Position numbers and translations under genes: made by a program | Shown here: piece by piece, positions 46,955 through 55,343 of the stretch | Position numbering within the stretch: position 1 is the stretch's first letter | Layout: every line of letters begins with the position of its first letter | Assembly (NCBI GenBank): GCA_026707735.1 | Contig: JAPOWH010000008.1 | Span: 1 to 64,000 of the forward strand | From: Gammaproteobacteria bacterium | GTDB taxonomy: Bacteria; Pseudomonadota; Gammaproteobacteria; Pseudomonadales; Azotimanducaceae | Direction of reading: 5' to 3' | Length of the DNA stretch: 64,000 nucleotides | Notes under the pieces: model-generated | The model's input: only the letters and a program-made list of their open reading frames with translations | Told to the model about the DNA's origin: nothing | Databases searched by the model: none

Positions 46955-48061
46955 CTACGCAAACATCGTAAGCTGTCTGCGTCTAAATTCTGACACTCGC
47001 TGTCGATAGTGCGCCAAAGTTTGATTGCTCATTGCATTGTAATTTTCGTCTTTCACAGCGCCTGAAAACGTCTCGGCGCAACCATTCGCAAGAACAAGCA
47101 TGTGCTCGAACACATCTCGGGCATTGCTTACATTCGAGGTCCTCATGACCAACGAGATGCCAGCCGTGCGATAGGTTTCGAAAGAATCGACGTCAAAAGT
47201 TCCTGGATAGAACACGTCTGCGACCTTAAATAGGACCTCACCAGTAGATTGATCCTTCTTGCAAAAGAGCCCCATATCATCAACGACCAAATCCTTCGAA
47301 AGCAAGAATCGGCTAATCTCGCTCATGCGAAAAGACGTGTCATGCTCGCCTAATACAAACAACACAATGAACTCGTCCCGTGCGTGGCGTCCCGCCGAAT
47401 CGGAATGCGACGATCCCTCCTGCTTCTCCTTCTTTCGTTTGGAACGCAGTGGTGGTTTTCGTTCAATTCGAGTTGCCTTTTTGGAAGAGAAAGACTGCTT
47501 TCTAGAGGTTCGCTTCTTGATTTCCTTCGTCGTTGGTACTCCGCGAGGGTACCTGAACCGATCCAAACCATCGTCTACCGCATTCGACTCTTCCGAACTC
47601 TCTGAACTGTCATTTGCTTCAACCGCGATCTTGTCTTGTACAAGTTGCGGTCGCTTGCTCAAGGGTCCCAATAGTGAATCCGTCGTGTGGTCGCCATCCG
47701 AAGGCGCTGAAGCCTTATCTTCGACCGGTTCTTCCGGGCTTGCTGTCGGCGAGTCTTCGATTGACCCTGTTGCGCGATTGTTTTCGCGTAATTCAACAAA
47801 GCTATTTCGCCGAACTGACACACTAGGAGATACCACTGGTTCCCTGTCCACATCCAAGGATGTGCTTGGTTCGGAAACGTTTACACGCGGGTAGATGCGC
47901 TCTGGCGTTTCAGTCAAGTCGGAGAATTCGTCTCTTCCCGCGGGGACGCGAACCAACTCCAATTGGTTCCGCTGCCAATTGCGGTATAAGCCGTAGCTTA
48001 GTACCCCAAGGAACATCACACTCAACAGGAAACAAAGGGTAAGTACCTGAAAGACATCCAT
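46955..48061 (-). CDS. zipA: Cell division protein ZipA
   Basis: ZipA tethers FtsZ to the inner membrane. From ATG 48061 (good AGAGGTGAT ribosome site) this is 368 aa; an upstream in-frame start is at 48088. A single N-terminal membrane helix lies at residues ~5-25. A long charged and Ser/Pro-rich linker follows (~40-235). The C-terminal FtsZ-binding domain (~240-368) includes FIVLFVLGEHDTSFRMSEIS, VLFKVADVFYPGTFDVDSFE and the closing TLAHYRQRVSEFRRRQL. ZipA occurs only in Gammaproteobacteria, and its place between smc and ligA fits known gene order. Confidence 0.93.
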   Translation of the reverse strand: MDVFQVLTLCFLLSVMFLGVLSYGLYRNWQRNQLELVRVPAGRDEFSDLTETPERIYPRVNVSEPSTSLDVDREPVVSPSVSVRRNSFVELRENNRATGSIEDSPTASPEEPVEDKASAPSDGDHTTDSLLGPLSKRPQLVQDKIAVEANDSSESSEESNAVDDGLDRFRYPRGVPTTKEIKKRTSRKQSFSSKKATRIERKPPLRSKRKKEKQEGSSHSDSAGRHARDEFIVLFVLGEHDTSFRMSEISRFLLSKDLVVDDMGLFCKKDQSTGEVLFKVADVFYPGTFDVDSFETYRTAGISLVMRTSNVSNARDVFEHMLVLANGCAETFSGAVKDENYNAMSNQTLAHYRQRVSEFRRRQLTMFA

Positions 48062-48106
48062 ATCTATCACCTCTGACATTGCCCACAATGAAAATCCCCT
48101 TGGTTC

Positions 48107-51100
48107 TTATGCCGCCGCTTCGAATGCTGTCTCTAAATCGACGGTCACCAATCGGGAGACTCCAGCTTCCTGCATGGTCACCCCGATCAGGGATTCGGCA
48201 ACCTGCATTGTAGCCCGATTATGAGAAATGAGCAAGAATTGCACCTCCTGCGACATTTCACGTATTAAGGACAAAAACCGAGCGACGTTTGAGTCGTCCA
48301 ACGCCGCATCTACCTCATCTAGAACGCAGACCGGGCTAGGATTTAGCTCGAACATTGCAAATATGAAGGCAATGGCAGTCAAAGTCTTTTCTCCGCCGGA
48401 CAATTGATTGACGCTCTTGTTTCTCTTGCCAGGCGGCTGAGCATGAATTGAAATTCCAGATGTGAGAGGATCTTGTTCTGTCAAGACTAGCCGGGCAGAG
48501 CCTCCGTCGAAGAGCTTGCTGAAGACGGACTGCAGCTTGTCGTTGGCTTGTTCAAGTGTCTCTTCAAACATGCTCAAAGTCTCGCGATCAATCTTCTGAA
48601 TTGCCTCCAGCAACGTTGTCTGCGACGTTTCCAGATCTTCGATCTGTCTGACGACTAAGTCGTGCTCCTCGCTAAGCACTGCCAAGTCTTCGACAGCTGC
48701 CAGATTGACGGCGCCCAATCTCTCGATTCGATTTGAAATCCTCGTGCGAGCTCTCTCTAGAGTCTCTTCGTTGTCTAGTTCCGTTAGCGAATTGGAAGCT
48801 TCTTCAAATGTGCATTGAGTGGACACAATTCCGTCAAGCAAGTGTCGTCGCTCGGCATTTAACTGAATCTGTCGTTCGCGATGTGATTCGAGTTCGTGCT
48901 GAGAGTCTTGTGCCGTCCTTTCTTGCAGAACAGCGGCATTCGACTTTTCCCGAATACTGAACGATATAGTGTCGCGTGTACTCTGGGTCTCTCTTAGTCT
49001 TTGCTCAGTCTGAGTGAAAGCTTGGAGAGCAATTTCACGTTCTTGAGAGAACTTCTCAACTTCTTTGTTCAAATCAACGCAACTAGACCGCAATCGCTCC
49101 ACTTGGCGGTTTAGTTCACTAATATCGCTTTCACGTCGAATGCACGATCGTTCCAATGAACTCCTGCTCGATGTCATCGTGTTGAACTTTACGTCGAGCT
49201 CACGAAACTCCTCACCGGCATTTTGAGCTTCTAGCAACACGGACTCCAGATCCTTTGCGTTTCGCTCCCGCTGGCCCTCCAAAAGCTCTCGTTCCGCCTC
49301 TAGCAATTCCACTTCTTTGGAGGAGTGATCGTAGATTTTCGACTGTTTCTCGGAATCAAAGGCTAGCTCGTCTTCCTGGCCGCCAATTCGTTCAAGGTCG
49401 ACGAATGCTCTCTCTCTGCGTTCCTCGCTCTCTGCCGTCCGCATTTGCTCACGCTGCAGATCAAGTTGCAGCGATGCACATTTTGAAGACTGTTCGTTGA
49501 GAGCTGTTTGAAGTTTCCGAGACTCGACGCGTAGTTGAACACTTCGTTCGTGGCGCTCGTTCAGGTCATCTTGCATTTTTGAGTAGTCCGACTCTAAATC
49601 GGCAAGCCGCGATTCCAGCCCGGCAATTGACTCTCGAATCTCCATGACGCCTTGCCTTTTTATGCCTGAACCAGCCACTCTAATCCAATGTCGCCCTATC
49701 CAAACTCCGCTCTGAGTGATAGCACTCTCATGTTCGGCCAAAGTGGTGCGCACTTTCAGCGCTTCCTCAACTGATTCGCAGGCACGAATTGACCTACACA
49801 TCGCTTCAACGAGCTCGCGTCCTTCCAAAATGTGGTTCAGCAGAGAGTGTTGTGGAATCGATGACGTCGACGCAGCGGACTCCAACAATGTGAAACTTCC
49901 ATCAATTTCTTCATTCAATCGAGAAGCTATTGCTGTGAGATCAGGGACTGGTATTGCTTTGATGTTGTCGCCAAGAACTAGCTCCACAGCTTTCTGCCAC
50001 TTAGAGGACACCTTGACTTTCTCGACCAAGCGTGGCCTCTCCGCTAGACCATGGCTCGTGAGCCAATCGTCATTTGTTGACGTCGATCCTCGACCTAATG
50101 CACTTTCCAGGAACGCATTGTTCGCCGTCAATTGATCTCGCGTGGATTGCAGGAGTTCTTTTGATTCGTTGTGTGCAAGTTGGTCAATGTTGTGTTGGTT
50201 CTCAATCTGCGTCGCTTCCTCTTCCAAAGCCTGGAGAGACTCTTGCATCGAGTCGCGGTGAAGTTCAGCCTCCGACAGTTCCTGTCTGATCAGATTTACT
50301 CTCTCAATGTCCACTTGCAAATCGGCATCGTTTTGAGAGCGTTGCTTGCGAAGTTTGAGATCCTCAAGCGTCGATGCGATGTTGGTCAGACGTGCCTGCG
50401 CGAACTGTTTGTCGCGCTCCAAGTCTCCAATTTCTTGAAGTAGTTGGTTCCACCGTTCTTGCCAATGATTGAGGTTCTCTTGTGCTTCGCCAACCCTCGT
50501 ACTAGCCGCTGTTGCTCTTTCACGTGCTGCATGCAAAGACTTTTCGACGTGTTCATGTTCAAGGTCAATTTCTTCTATTGCTTGCTTATCTTCGGCAAGT
50601 TCAGTCTCAAGCTCGTCTTTTCGTCGGCTCAGTAGATCTGCTTCCCCCTCCAATTCGCCGATTCGCGAACGTCTGCTTGAGATTTCGTCCTCGATGCGGC
50701 TACTTCGCGACCGAGCTTCAAACGCTTCGCCTTGAACCTTGTTGAACAGTTCGTTGATCTGAACTTCCTCTTCGCGCAGGCCGTCTATGGCGGTTCTGGT
50801 CGATTGAAGCTCCGTTTGTTGTCTTTGCAGCTCTAGTTGCGATTCTTGAACGAGGGCGTCTTGCTCGGATATGACGGAATCAAGGGAGCGTATTTGAAAA
50901 GCCAACAATCGCGCTTGAGCTAATCTTTCGCGGTCTTTGAGTTCTGTGTAGCGCTGCGCCTCCCGTGCTTGACGTTTCAGACGGGCGATGTGCCGCGCCA
51001 ATTCAGCACTGTTGTCTCTAACTCGCTCCAAGTTCTCGTTTGTAATCCGAATACGTTTTTCGGTGTCTCGTCTGCGGTCACGGTACTTTGAGATTCCAGC

Positions 51101-51601
51101 AACTTCCTCGATGTGTTCGCGAACCTCTTCGGGACGCGCGTCAACCAAGTGTTCGACAAATCCCTGCTCAACAATGGCATAGCCTCTTGCGCCAAACCCC
51201 GACCCCAAAAAAAGATCCTGTATATCCTTGCGACGACAGACTCGACCGTTCAGAAGGAACTTTGAACGCATGTCTTTGTATATCTCGCGACGCAACGAGA
51301 CTTCGGAATACTTTGCATATGGCCCAGCAAGTCCTTTGTCGGAATTGTCAAAGAGCAGTTCCACGCTCGCCTGGACCGTAGGAGGTCGCGAATCGGTTCC
51401 TTCAAAAATCACGTCGGAAAGCGAATCGCCCCGAATCTGAGTGGCTCGACTTTCACCGATCACTAGGCGGACTGCATCGACAACGTTCGATTTTCCACAC
51501 CCGTTTGGCCCTACAAACACGCTTATGTCGTGGGGTAGTTCAATCTCCGTAGGATCGACAAACGACTTAAACCCTGAAAGGCTGATGGACTTCAATCGCA
51601 T
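48107..51601 (-). CDS. smc: Chromosome segregation SMC protein
   Basis: This 1164-aa condensin ATPase organises the chromosome. Walker A is GPNGCGKSNVVDAVRLVIGE near residue 32. Two very long coiled coils (~170-500 and ~660-1000) flank a hinge (~510-640, with VKVSSKWQKAVELVLGDNIK). The C-terminal half has the signature QLSGGEKTLTAIAFIFAM and Walker B VCVLDEVDAALDD. Length and order match the family. scpA/scpB are not in the window. It is the first gene of the leftward smc-zipA-ligA set. Confidence 0.96.
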   Translation of the reverse strand: MRLKSISLSGFKSFVDPTEIELPHDISVFVGPNGCGKSNVVDAVRLVIGESRATQIRGDSLSDVIFEGTDSRPPTVQASVELLFDNSDKGLAGPYAKYSEVSLRREIYKDMRSKFLLNGRVCRRKDIQDLFLGSGFGARGYAIVEQGFVEHLVDARPEEVREHIEEVAGISKYRDRRRDTEKRIRITNENLERVRDNSAELARHIARLKRQAREAQRYTELKDRERLAQARLLAFQIRSLDSVISEQDALVQESQLELQRQQTELQSTRTAIDGLREEEVQINELFNKVQGEAFEARSRSSRIEDEISSRRSRIGELEGEADLLSRRKDELETELAEDKQAIEEIDLEHEHVEKSLHAARERATAASTRVGEAQENLNHWQERWNQLLQEIGDLERDKQFAQARLTNIASTLEDLKLRKQRSQNDADLQVDIERVNLIRQELSEAELHRDSMQESLQALEEEATQIENQHNIDQLAHNESKELLQSTRDQLTANNAFLESALGRGSTSTNDDWLTSHGLAERPRLVEKVKVSSKWQKAVELVLGDNIKAIPVPDLTAIASRLNEEIDGSFTLLESAASTSSIPQHSLLNHILEGRELVEAMCRSIRACESVEEALKVRTTLAEHESAITQSGVWIGRHWIRVAGSGIKRQGVMEIRESIAGLESRLADLESDYSKMQDDLNERHERSVQLRVESRKLQTALNEQSSKCASLQLDLQREQMRTAESEERRERAFVDLERIGGQEDELAFDSEKQSKIYDHSSKEVELLEAERELLEGQRERNAKDLESVLLEAQNAGEEFRELDVKFNTMTSSRSSLERSCIRRESDISELNRQVERLRSSCVDLNKEVEKFSQEREIALQAFTQTEQRLRETQSTRDTISFSIREKSNAAVLQERTAQDSQHELESHRERQIQLNAERRHLLDGIVSTQCTFEEASNSLTELDNEETLERARTRISNRIERLGAVNLAAVEDLAVLSEEHDLVVRQIEDLETSQTTLLEAIQKIDRETLSMFEETLEQANDKLQSVFSKLFDGGSARLVLTEQDPLTSGISIHAQPPGKRNKSVNQLSGGEKTLTAIAFIFAMFELNPSPVCVLDEVDAALDDSNVARFLSLIREMSQEVQFLLISHNRATMQVAESLIGVTMQEAGVSRLVTVDLETAFEAAA

Positions 51602-51995
51602 TGTTGTGCGCCAGCATGTTCCTAAGCGTAATTATGCGAGTCAGACTCCACACCAACGGAATCACAACTAGGAACTTGCAGAATTTAGGGTCGGAATAGA
51701 ACTAGCGCACCCCAATCAGACACGAGTTGCATTGACTCTCGGTCAAGATTGTTGGGGGACTCTCGGCGATTTAAGACGTGCCTTGTTGCTGTTAGATGAA
51801 AGACTCAACAAATTATGAATGAACTCACATTAGATTCCCGTTCACCCAACAAATACGCTTGAACCTACAAGCGATCTGAGTTAATTCAACACAAGAACAA
51901 GCCCTAGGAGCGTTTCAATACGCAACGCACGGTCCGAAAGAACTGTTGCGAAATGAAAATCGTTCAAATGCAGAGCAAGAATTACACAACGCTAA
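51602..51995. other. Gene-free region upstream of smc
   Basis: These ~390 bases, between smc and the hairpin at 51996, hold no credible open frame. The smc promoter should be here. CATAAT on the reverse strand near 51630-51640 could be its -10 box, but no matching -35 box is convincing. Confidence 0.4.
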
Positions 51996-52035
51996 AGGGG
52001 TATTGCACTGCAACCGAAATTGCTACAATACCCCT
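51996..52035 (-). terminator. Strong hairpin, likely terminator of the small unit
   Basis: The arms AGGGGTATTG (51996-52005) and CAATACCCCT (52026-52035) pair perfectly over ten bases, and an inner stem GCAA/TTGC closes a CCGAAA loop. Read leftward, the stem is followed by TTT. The run of T is short, so termination is likely but not certain. On the forward strand the same sequence holds TTGCAC and TACAAT boxes 15 bases apart, so a rightward promoter is the alternative. Confidence 0.5.
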
Positions 52036-52066
52036 GAGGCGTTCGTCAAACGCAAGGCGTAACGCG

Positions 52067-52297
52067 TCAAAACGACGGAAATAGGAGCCTATCCATGTCG
52101 TGCGAGGAGACATCCATGTCTCGATAGGTGACTTCCTTGGCTCGTTGCACTCCTGTGTCTATTTCCGCCGGGCTAACTATTGACTGCGTAACATGCGACC
52201 CGCATGTGGAGGCAACTGCGTTGCACTCCGAAACACCATCCCGACCAGTGCTCCAGACTTCCTTGTCAAGCATTGGTCGTTTGGTTCTTCCTTCCAT
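52067..52297 (-). CDS. Possible small protein or small RNA gene downstream of the MerR regulator
   Basis: This is a 76-codon frame, Met-Glu-Gly-Arg at the start and Pro-Ser-Phe at the end, with no recognised domain, no signal peptide and two Cys. The frame alone would not convince; an opposing frame of similar size exists at 52128-52325. The argument for a gene is context. A promoter-like TTGATC-17-TAGTAT lies 29 bases upstream of the ATG, two palindromes overlap or precede it, and a strong hairpin lies 30 bases after the stop. A weak GGGG could serve as ribosome site. The transcript may equally be a non-coding RNA of about 330 bases. Confidence 0.35.
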   Translation of the reverse strand: MEGRTKRPMLDKEVWSTGRDGVSECNAVASTCGSHVTQSIVSPAEIDTGVQRAKEVTYRDMDVSSHDMDRLLFPSF

Positions 52298-52325
52298 ACC
52301 CCAGTCAACGGTCCCCCAAAACTGA

Positions 52326-52354
52326 ATACTAAATCAAAAATCGTTTTTGATCAA
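52326..52354 (-). promoter_or_regulatory. Promoter with 19-base palindrome, reading left
   Basis: On the reverse strand, -35 TTGATC (52349-52354) and -10 TAGTAT (52326-52331) are 17 bases apart. The palindrome ATCAAAAA-N3-TTTTTGAT (52333-52351) fills the spacer and touches the -35 box, the place where MerR proteins often bind. It may drive the small unit at 52067-52297. Confidence 0.45.
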
Positions 52355-52367
52355 GTTTGTCCAGTTT

Positions 52368-52380
52368 GTGTACTGTACAC
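52368..52380. promoter_or_regulatory. Palindrome GTGTAC-T-GTACAC
   Basis: This perfect 13-base palindrome lies 13 bases upstream of the -35 box at 52349-52354 and 9 bases beyond the MerR gene stop. It contains TGTACA, which also occurs at 53315-53320 in the MerR gene's own promoter region, so it is a candidate binding site of that regulator. Confidence 0.4.
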
Positions 52381-52389
52381 TATTTTCGC

Positions 52390-53262
52390 CTAACTTTCAA
52401 CAAAAAGTTCATATTCTTTTGCAACGCGCTGTAAGGCCTCCTCCATTCTTGTGGTGGAAAGCCTGACCAAACCAGCGAGTTCGACCTCAAATGCACCATT
52501 GGTGTGACGCTGAATGTGATCGACCAGCGCGCGTTGCGAAAGCACTATGTCGACGAAATCCTTTGGTGCGAACGTACCACTTGAACGTGTACGACTCAAG
52601 TGATAAAGCTCCTCGTCCTTGTAGAGGTTGTGTCCGACACCGTGATCGACCTTGCTTATCACACTCTTGCTGAGCTCAGTCATTAGATCGGACCAACTGA
52701 CGTTACCAAACTTAAAGACGCGCATGCCCCTTTCCTTTGCCTCGATCGTGTCGTCTTTGCTGGCAAGACGATAAACGACGACAAATGGCACTGACAGCAC
52801 ACTGACAATCTGCTCAATACGATCAGCGTCGAGACTAGGAACTTCAAGAACTAACGCGTCGAATTCTGGCAAGTCGTCGAGCCGTGATTCCATTTCATCC
52901 AGCGAACAAAATCGTTGTGCAATTTCGCCAGGCTCTGAAACGTCCGTATCTGCCATGTCTTGCACGCCTTGGCCAGCGATCACCAATCTAAGCTGCGGTG
53001 CATCGGGTGCAGTTCGACGTGTATTGAGCAATTCCTGCAATTCTGGAGAAGCGAGTTCAACAAGGTGCCCAATCGAATGGCCTTGATCAAGTAGCTCTTT
53101 GATCAAAGAAAGCCGCTCGAGTTGATCCTTGTCGTAGTACCGAGTCCGATTGACTTTGTGCGCTGGTTCAACGCCGTGTCGGCGTTCCCATGCACGGAGC
53201 CGCTCAACAGACAATCCAGTCCTTTGAGCGACGGCACCAATCTTATAAAGTTGCTTTTGCAC
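52390..53262 (-). CDS. MerR-family transcriptional regulator
   Basis: This 290-aa regulator starts at GTG 53262, with GGAAGG about five bases upstream. The winged-helix MerR DNA-binding domain is at residues 1-75 (YKIGAVAQRTGLSVERLRAW, then RYYDKDQLERLSLIKELLDQ). The C-terminal ~200 residues have the size of the sensor in LitR/CarH regulators but lack the DxHxxG cobalamin motif, so the signal sensed is unknown. A strong promoter with TGTACA just downstream of its -10 box suggests autoregulation. No photolyase or carotenoid genes, common LitR partners, are in the window. Confidence 0.88.
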   Translation of the reverse strand: MQKQLYKIGAVAQRTGLSVERLRAWERRHGVEPAHKVNRTRYYDKDQLERLSLIKELLDQGHSIGHLVELASPELQELLNTRRTAPDAPQLRLVIAGQGVQDMADTDVSEPGEIAQRFCSLDEMESRLDDLPEFDALVLEVPSLDADRIEQIVSVLSVPFVVVYRLASKDDTIEAKERGMRVFKFGNVSWSDLMTELSKSVISKVDHGVGHNLYKDEELYHLSRTRSSGTFAPKDFVDIVLSQRALVDHIQRHTNGAFEVELAGLVRLSTTRMEEALQRVAKEYELFVES

Positions 53263-53314
53263 GATACCTTCCTGGCTGCGTGTCCGTACAAACGGATACT
53301 CTTTTTACCTTCCT

Positions 53315-53320
53315 TGTACA
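53315..53320. promoter_or_regulatory. TGTACA half-site downstream of the merR -10 box
   Basis: On the reverse strand the text reads TATACAAAACCTGTACAA, two ACA-centred direct units 11 bases apart, just downstream of the -10 box. Such repeats resemble operators of LitR/CarH-type MerR proteins, so autorepression is plausible. Confidence 0.35.
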
Positions 53321-53332
53321 GGTTTTGTATAG

Positions 53333-53361
53333 ATTGTAGCACTAGAAAAGGCAGATATCAA
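53333..53361 (-). promoter_or_regulatory. Sigma-70-type promoter of the MerR gene
   Basis: On the reverse strand, TTGATA (53356-53361) and TACAAT (53333-53338) are each one base off consensus and exactly 17 bases apart. The start codon is about 70 bases downstream. It is the best promoter match I found in the window. Confidence 0.6.
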
Positions 53362-53796
53362 AATCAATTGTTAGCCGATGTTCGGACAGCTAATGGTTCC
53401 CTGACAGAATCCACGAAGGCGTCTTCGCCAATTGAACACACAATGCAATCCAATGAGCCCGTCCATGATTCTTGTCCTTTAGCCAACGGATGACGTAGAG
53501 TTGTCGACAATATTGAAATCTTGTGAGAGCGACGTCAATGCGTTTTGCGCTCCCAGCTACAGCTCATCGCGCAAAAAGTACTGTGTCCTTCTCAACGTAG
53601 TGTGCCGAGAGATAGGCAAGAAGCGAATGACACTTGAAAGTGCAATCCAAATTGGTTTAACTTGAGAATCAGATTGAGACTTGTGTAAGACTGTTGAGAA
53701 CTGTAGAGACTCAGTAGTAGTCCATTCTCCAGGAATGGAAGCGGCAGTTTCGTCAATGCATCTAGTAGTACCACAGCAAAACAAGGCCCAGCTTCA

Positions 53797-54798
53797 ATGC
53801 ACACTCAAGACTTGCACCACCGGTTGATTCCCTTTTGCAGGCACCATCTCGAAGACGAGAACGCTGAGGTGCTTGATGTTGACACAATGCCGGGTCATGC
53901 AGGCTTTTCCTACGGATTCAGCGTCAAATCCCACGGCGAGACGTCTCGTTGGTTCATACGATTGCCACCTCCAAACGTGAATTGGCGAGGAACTGCAGAT
54001 GTGCTGAGACAAGTGGCTGTATTGAACGCGCTCGACGGAACAGAGGTCCCTCATTGCACGATCCAGTGGTCTGGAGACGATCTCAAGTGGTTTGGATGTC
54101 CCTATTTTGTTGTTCCGCTCTTGGATGGGGACGTGCTTCGCGTGGGTCCAGGCGAATGGGGATCGAGACTTTCCGAGGACCAATGCCTCCAACTTGGTAG
54201 AGAGATCATGGAAGCTCTAGCAAACATACACAGGGTTGATCCTGCAAGAGCGTCGTACCTCGGTGCTCCAGTACCGTTTGACGAGGATGTTAAGAGGTGG
54301 GATCGGTTTTATGATCGTGCCGCAGATCCGCACTTGTTGGCTCTCGTGCCCGAATGCCGAGAAAAATTACTAAATACGCTCCCCAGCTCTGCTCCCATAG
54401 GAATTTTCCATGGAGACTTCCAAACATCCAATCTCTTTTGTAGCTTGGACGGTCATCTCAAAGCGGTCATCGATTGGGAATTGACGGGCGTAGGAGCTAC
54501 GCTAAACGATGTTGGTTGGATATGTACGTTCAGCGACAGAGCGGCTTGGCATCAGGGATCAATTAGCAGGCCGATCTTCTTAGACCCGGAAACACTCTCA
54601 ACGCTTTATGTAGACGCATATGGTGATCCACTGCCAGACATCAGGTGGTATCGTGCACTGGCAGCGTACAAGTTCGCGATTATTACAGGGTTCAACCTAA
54701 GTCTGCATCGCCGCGGAAAGAGACCAGACCCAAGCTGGGAACAGACCAAGCTGTCGATGAAGCCACTCATCGACAGAGCGCTTGAATTGCTCGGCTAG
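53797..54798 (+). CDS. APH-fold phosphotransferase family protein (acyl-CoA metabolism type)
   Basis: This 333-aa kinase-like protein has the catalytic loop IFHGDFQTSNLF (His-Gly-Asp, Asn) near residue 205 and the metal-binding VIDWELTGVGATLNDVGWI. The N-lobe has HAGFSYGFSVKSHGETSRWF. The pattern DWEL...DVGW is that of the phosphotransferase group encoded with acyl-CoA dehydrogenases and crotonases (ACAD10/11-like) rather than true antibiotic kinases. In this window a crotonase and an SDR gene lie 1.5 kb downstream. It is cytoplasmic, and the phosphorylated substrate is unknown, possibly a hydroxyacyl-CoA. Confidence 0.88.
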   Translation: MHTQDLHHRLIPFCRHHLEDENAEVLDVDTMPGHAGFSYGFSVKSHGETSRWFIRLPPPNVNWRGTADVLRQVAVLNALDGTEVPHCTIQWSGDDLKWFGCPYFVVPLLDGDVLRVGPGEWGSRLSEDQCLQLGREIMEALANIHRVDPARASYLGAPVPFDEDVKRWDRFYDRAADPHLLALVPECREKLLNTLPSSAPIGIFHGDFQTSNLFCSLDGHLKAVIDWELTGVGATLNDVGWICTFSDRAAWHQGSISRPIFLDPETLSTLYVDAYGDPLPDIRWYRALAAYKFAIITGFNLSLHRRGKRPDPSWEQTKLSMKPLIDRALELLG

Positions 54799-54836
54799 GG
54801 TATTCGAAGACTCCTCAAGACCTCCCATTAAAAGCG

Positions 54837-55343
54837 CTATAGCTCGAGCGATCTAGTCGTCGACAAGTTTTTGACCATATGCCATGCATTCTCTGAGAGT
54901 CCATTGGGACCGCGGTAATAGTCAGCAATTAGCTTCTTCTTGAGATAGCCTAGCGAGTGATAGAACGCCAATGCAGAACTATTGCCTTGACGGACCTCTA
55001 GATGTATGGATTGAATTCCAGCGTATCGTGCTGTCTTTTCCAACCACGCAAGGAGACGTCTCGCAATACCTCTCCGTCTATGCGTCGGTGCGGTAGCCAA
55101 CAGTCGTAAGTGAGCGTCCTTGACACCATAGTTCATGACGCCAAATCCGGCAACATCCGACGTTTGGGACGGTTCTGCGCGCGCAACAAGGACAACTGTT
55201 TCTTTTTCGCGCATCAACGCCTTGAATCTGTCAGGACGATAGTTCCAACCGAATCCAGATTCAATCTCGTCGCGAGTCAGTAGAGAAAGAGCCAACGCAT
55301 CCCGTTCATCGGCTAGTTCGACGACAATCGCTTGGTCACTCAT
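54837..55343 (-). CDS. GNAT-family N-acetyltransferase
   Basis: This 168-aa protein has a complete GNAT domain. The acetyl-CoA pyrophosphate loop is in LLATAPTHRRRGIARRLLAW (R/Q-x-x-G-x-G/A), preceded by the strand DAHLRLLA and followed by HLEVRQGNSSALAFYHSLGY, the typical motif B. The last part resembles RimI-type protein acetyltransferases, but the acceptor cannot be told. It overlaps the upstream APH-like gene by four bases (ATGA), so the two are made together. Confidence 0.9.
   Translation of the reverse strand: MSDQAIVVELADERDALALSLLTRDEIESGFGWNYRPDRFKALMREKETVVLVARAEPSQTSDVAGFGVMNYGVKDAHLRLLATAPTHRRRGIARRLLAWLEKTARYAGIQSIHLEVRQGNSSALAFYHSLGYLKKKLIADYYRGPNGLSENAWHMVKNLSTTRSLEL

Larger units (their letters stand above)
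53263..53796. other. Intergenic region between MerR and phosphotransferase genes
   Basis: These 534 bases hold the leftward merR promoter (53333-53361) and, presumably, the rightward promoter of the phosphotransferase, which I could not place. Short open frames here (for example 53557-53784, reverse) have no supporting signals. No RNA gene was recognised. Confidence 0.45.

Noticed and set aside
47259-47894. A long open frame (211 codons, forward) antisense to zipA
   Set aside because: It lies wholly within the low-complexity linker of zipA and is Ser-rich, as expected of a shadow of that composition.
52128-52325. Forward 65-codon frame opposing the proposed small gene
   Set aside because: It has no promoter, ribosome site or terminator in the right direction; it remains a weak alternative only.
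53557-53784. Reverse 75-codon frame before the phosphotransferase gene
   Set aside because: No promoter, ribosome site or conservation clue; it ends in the probable promoter region of the next gene.
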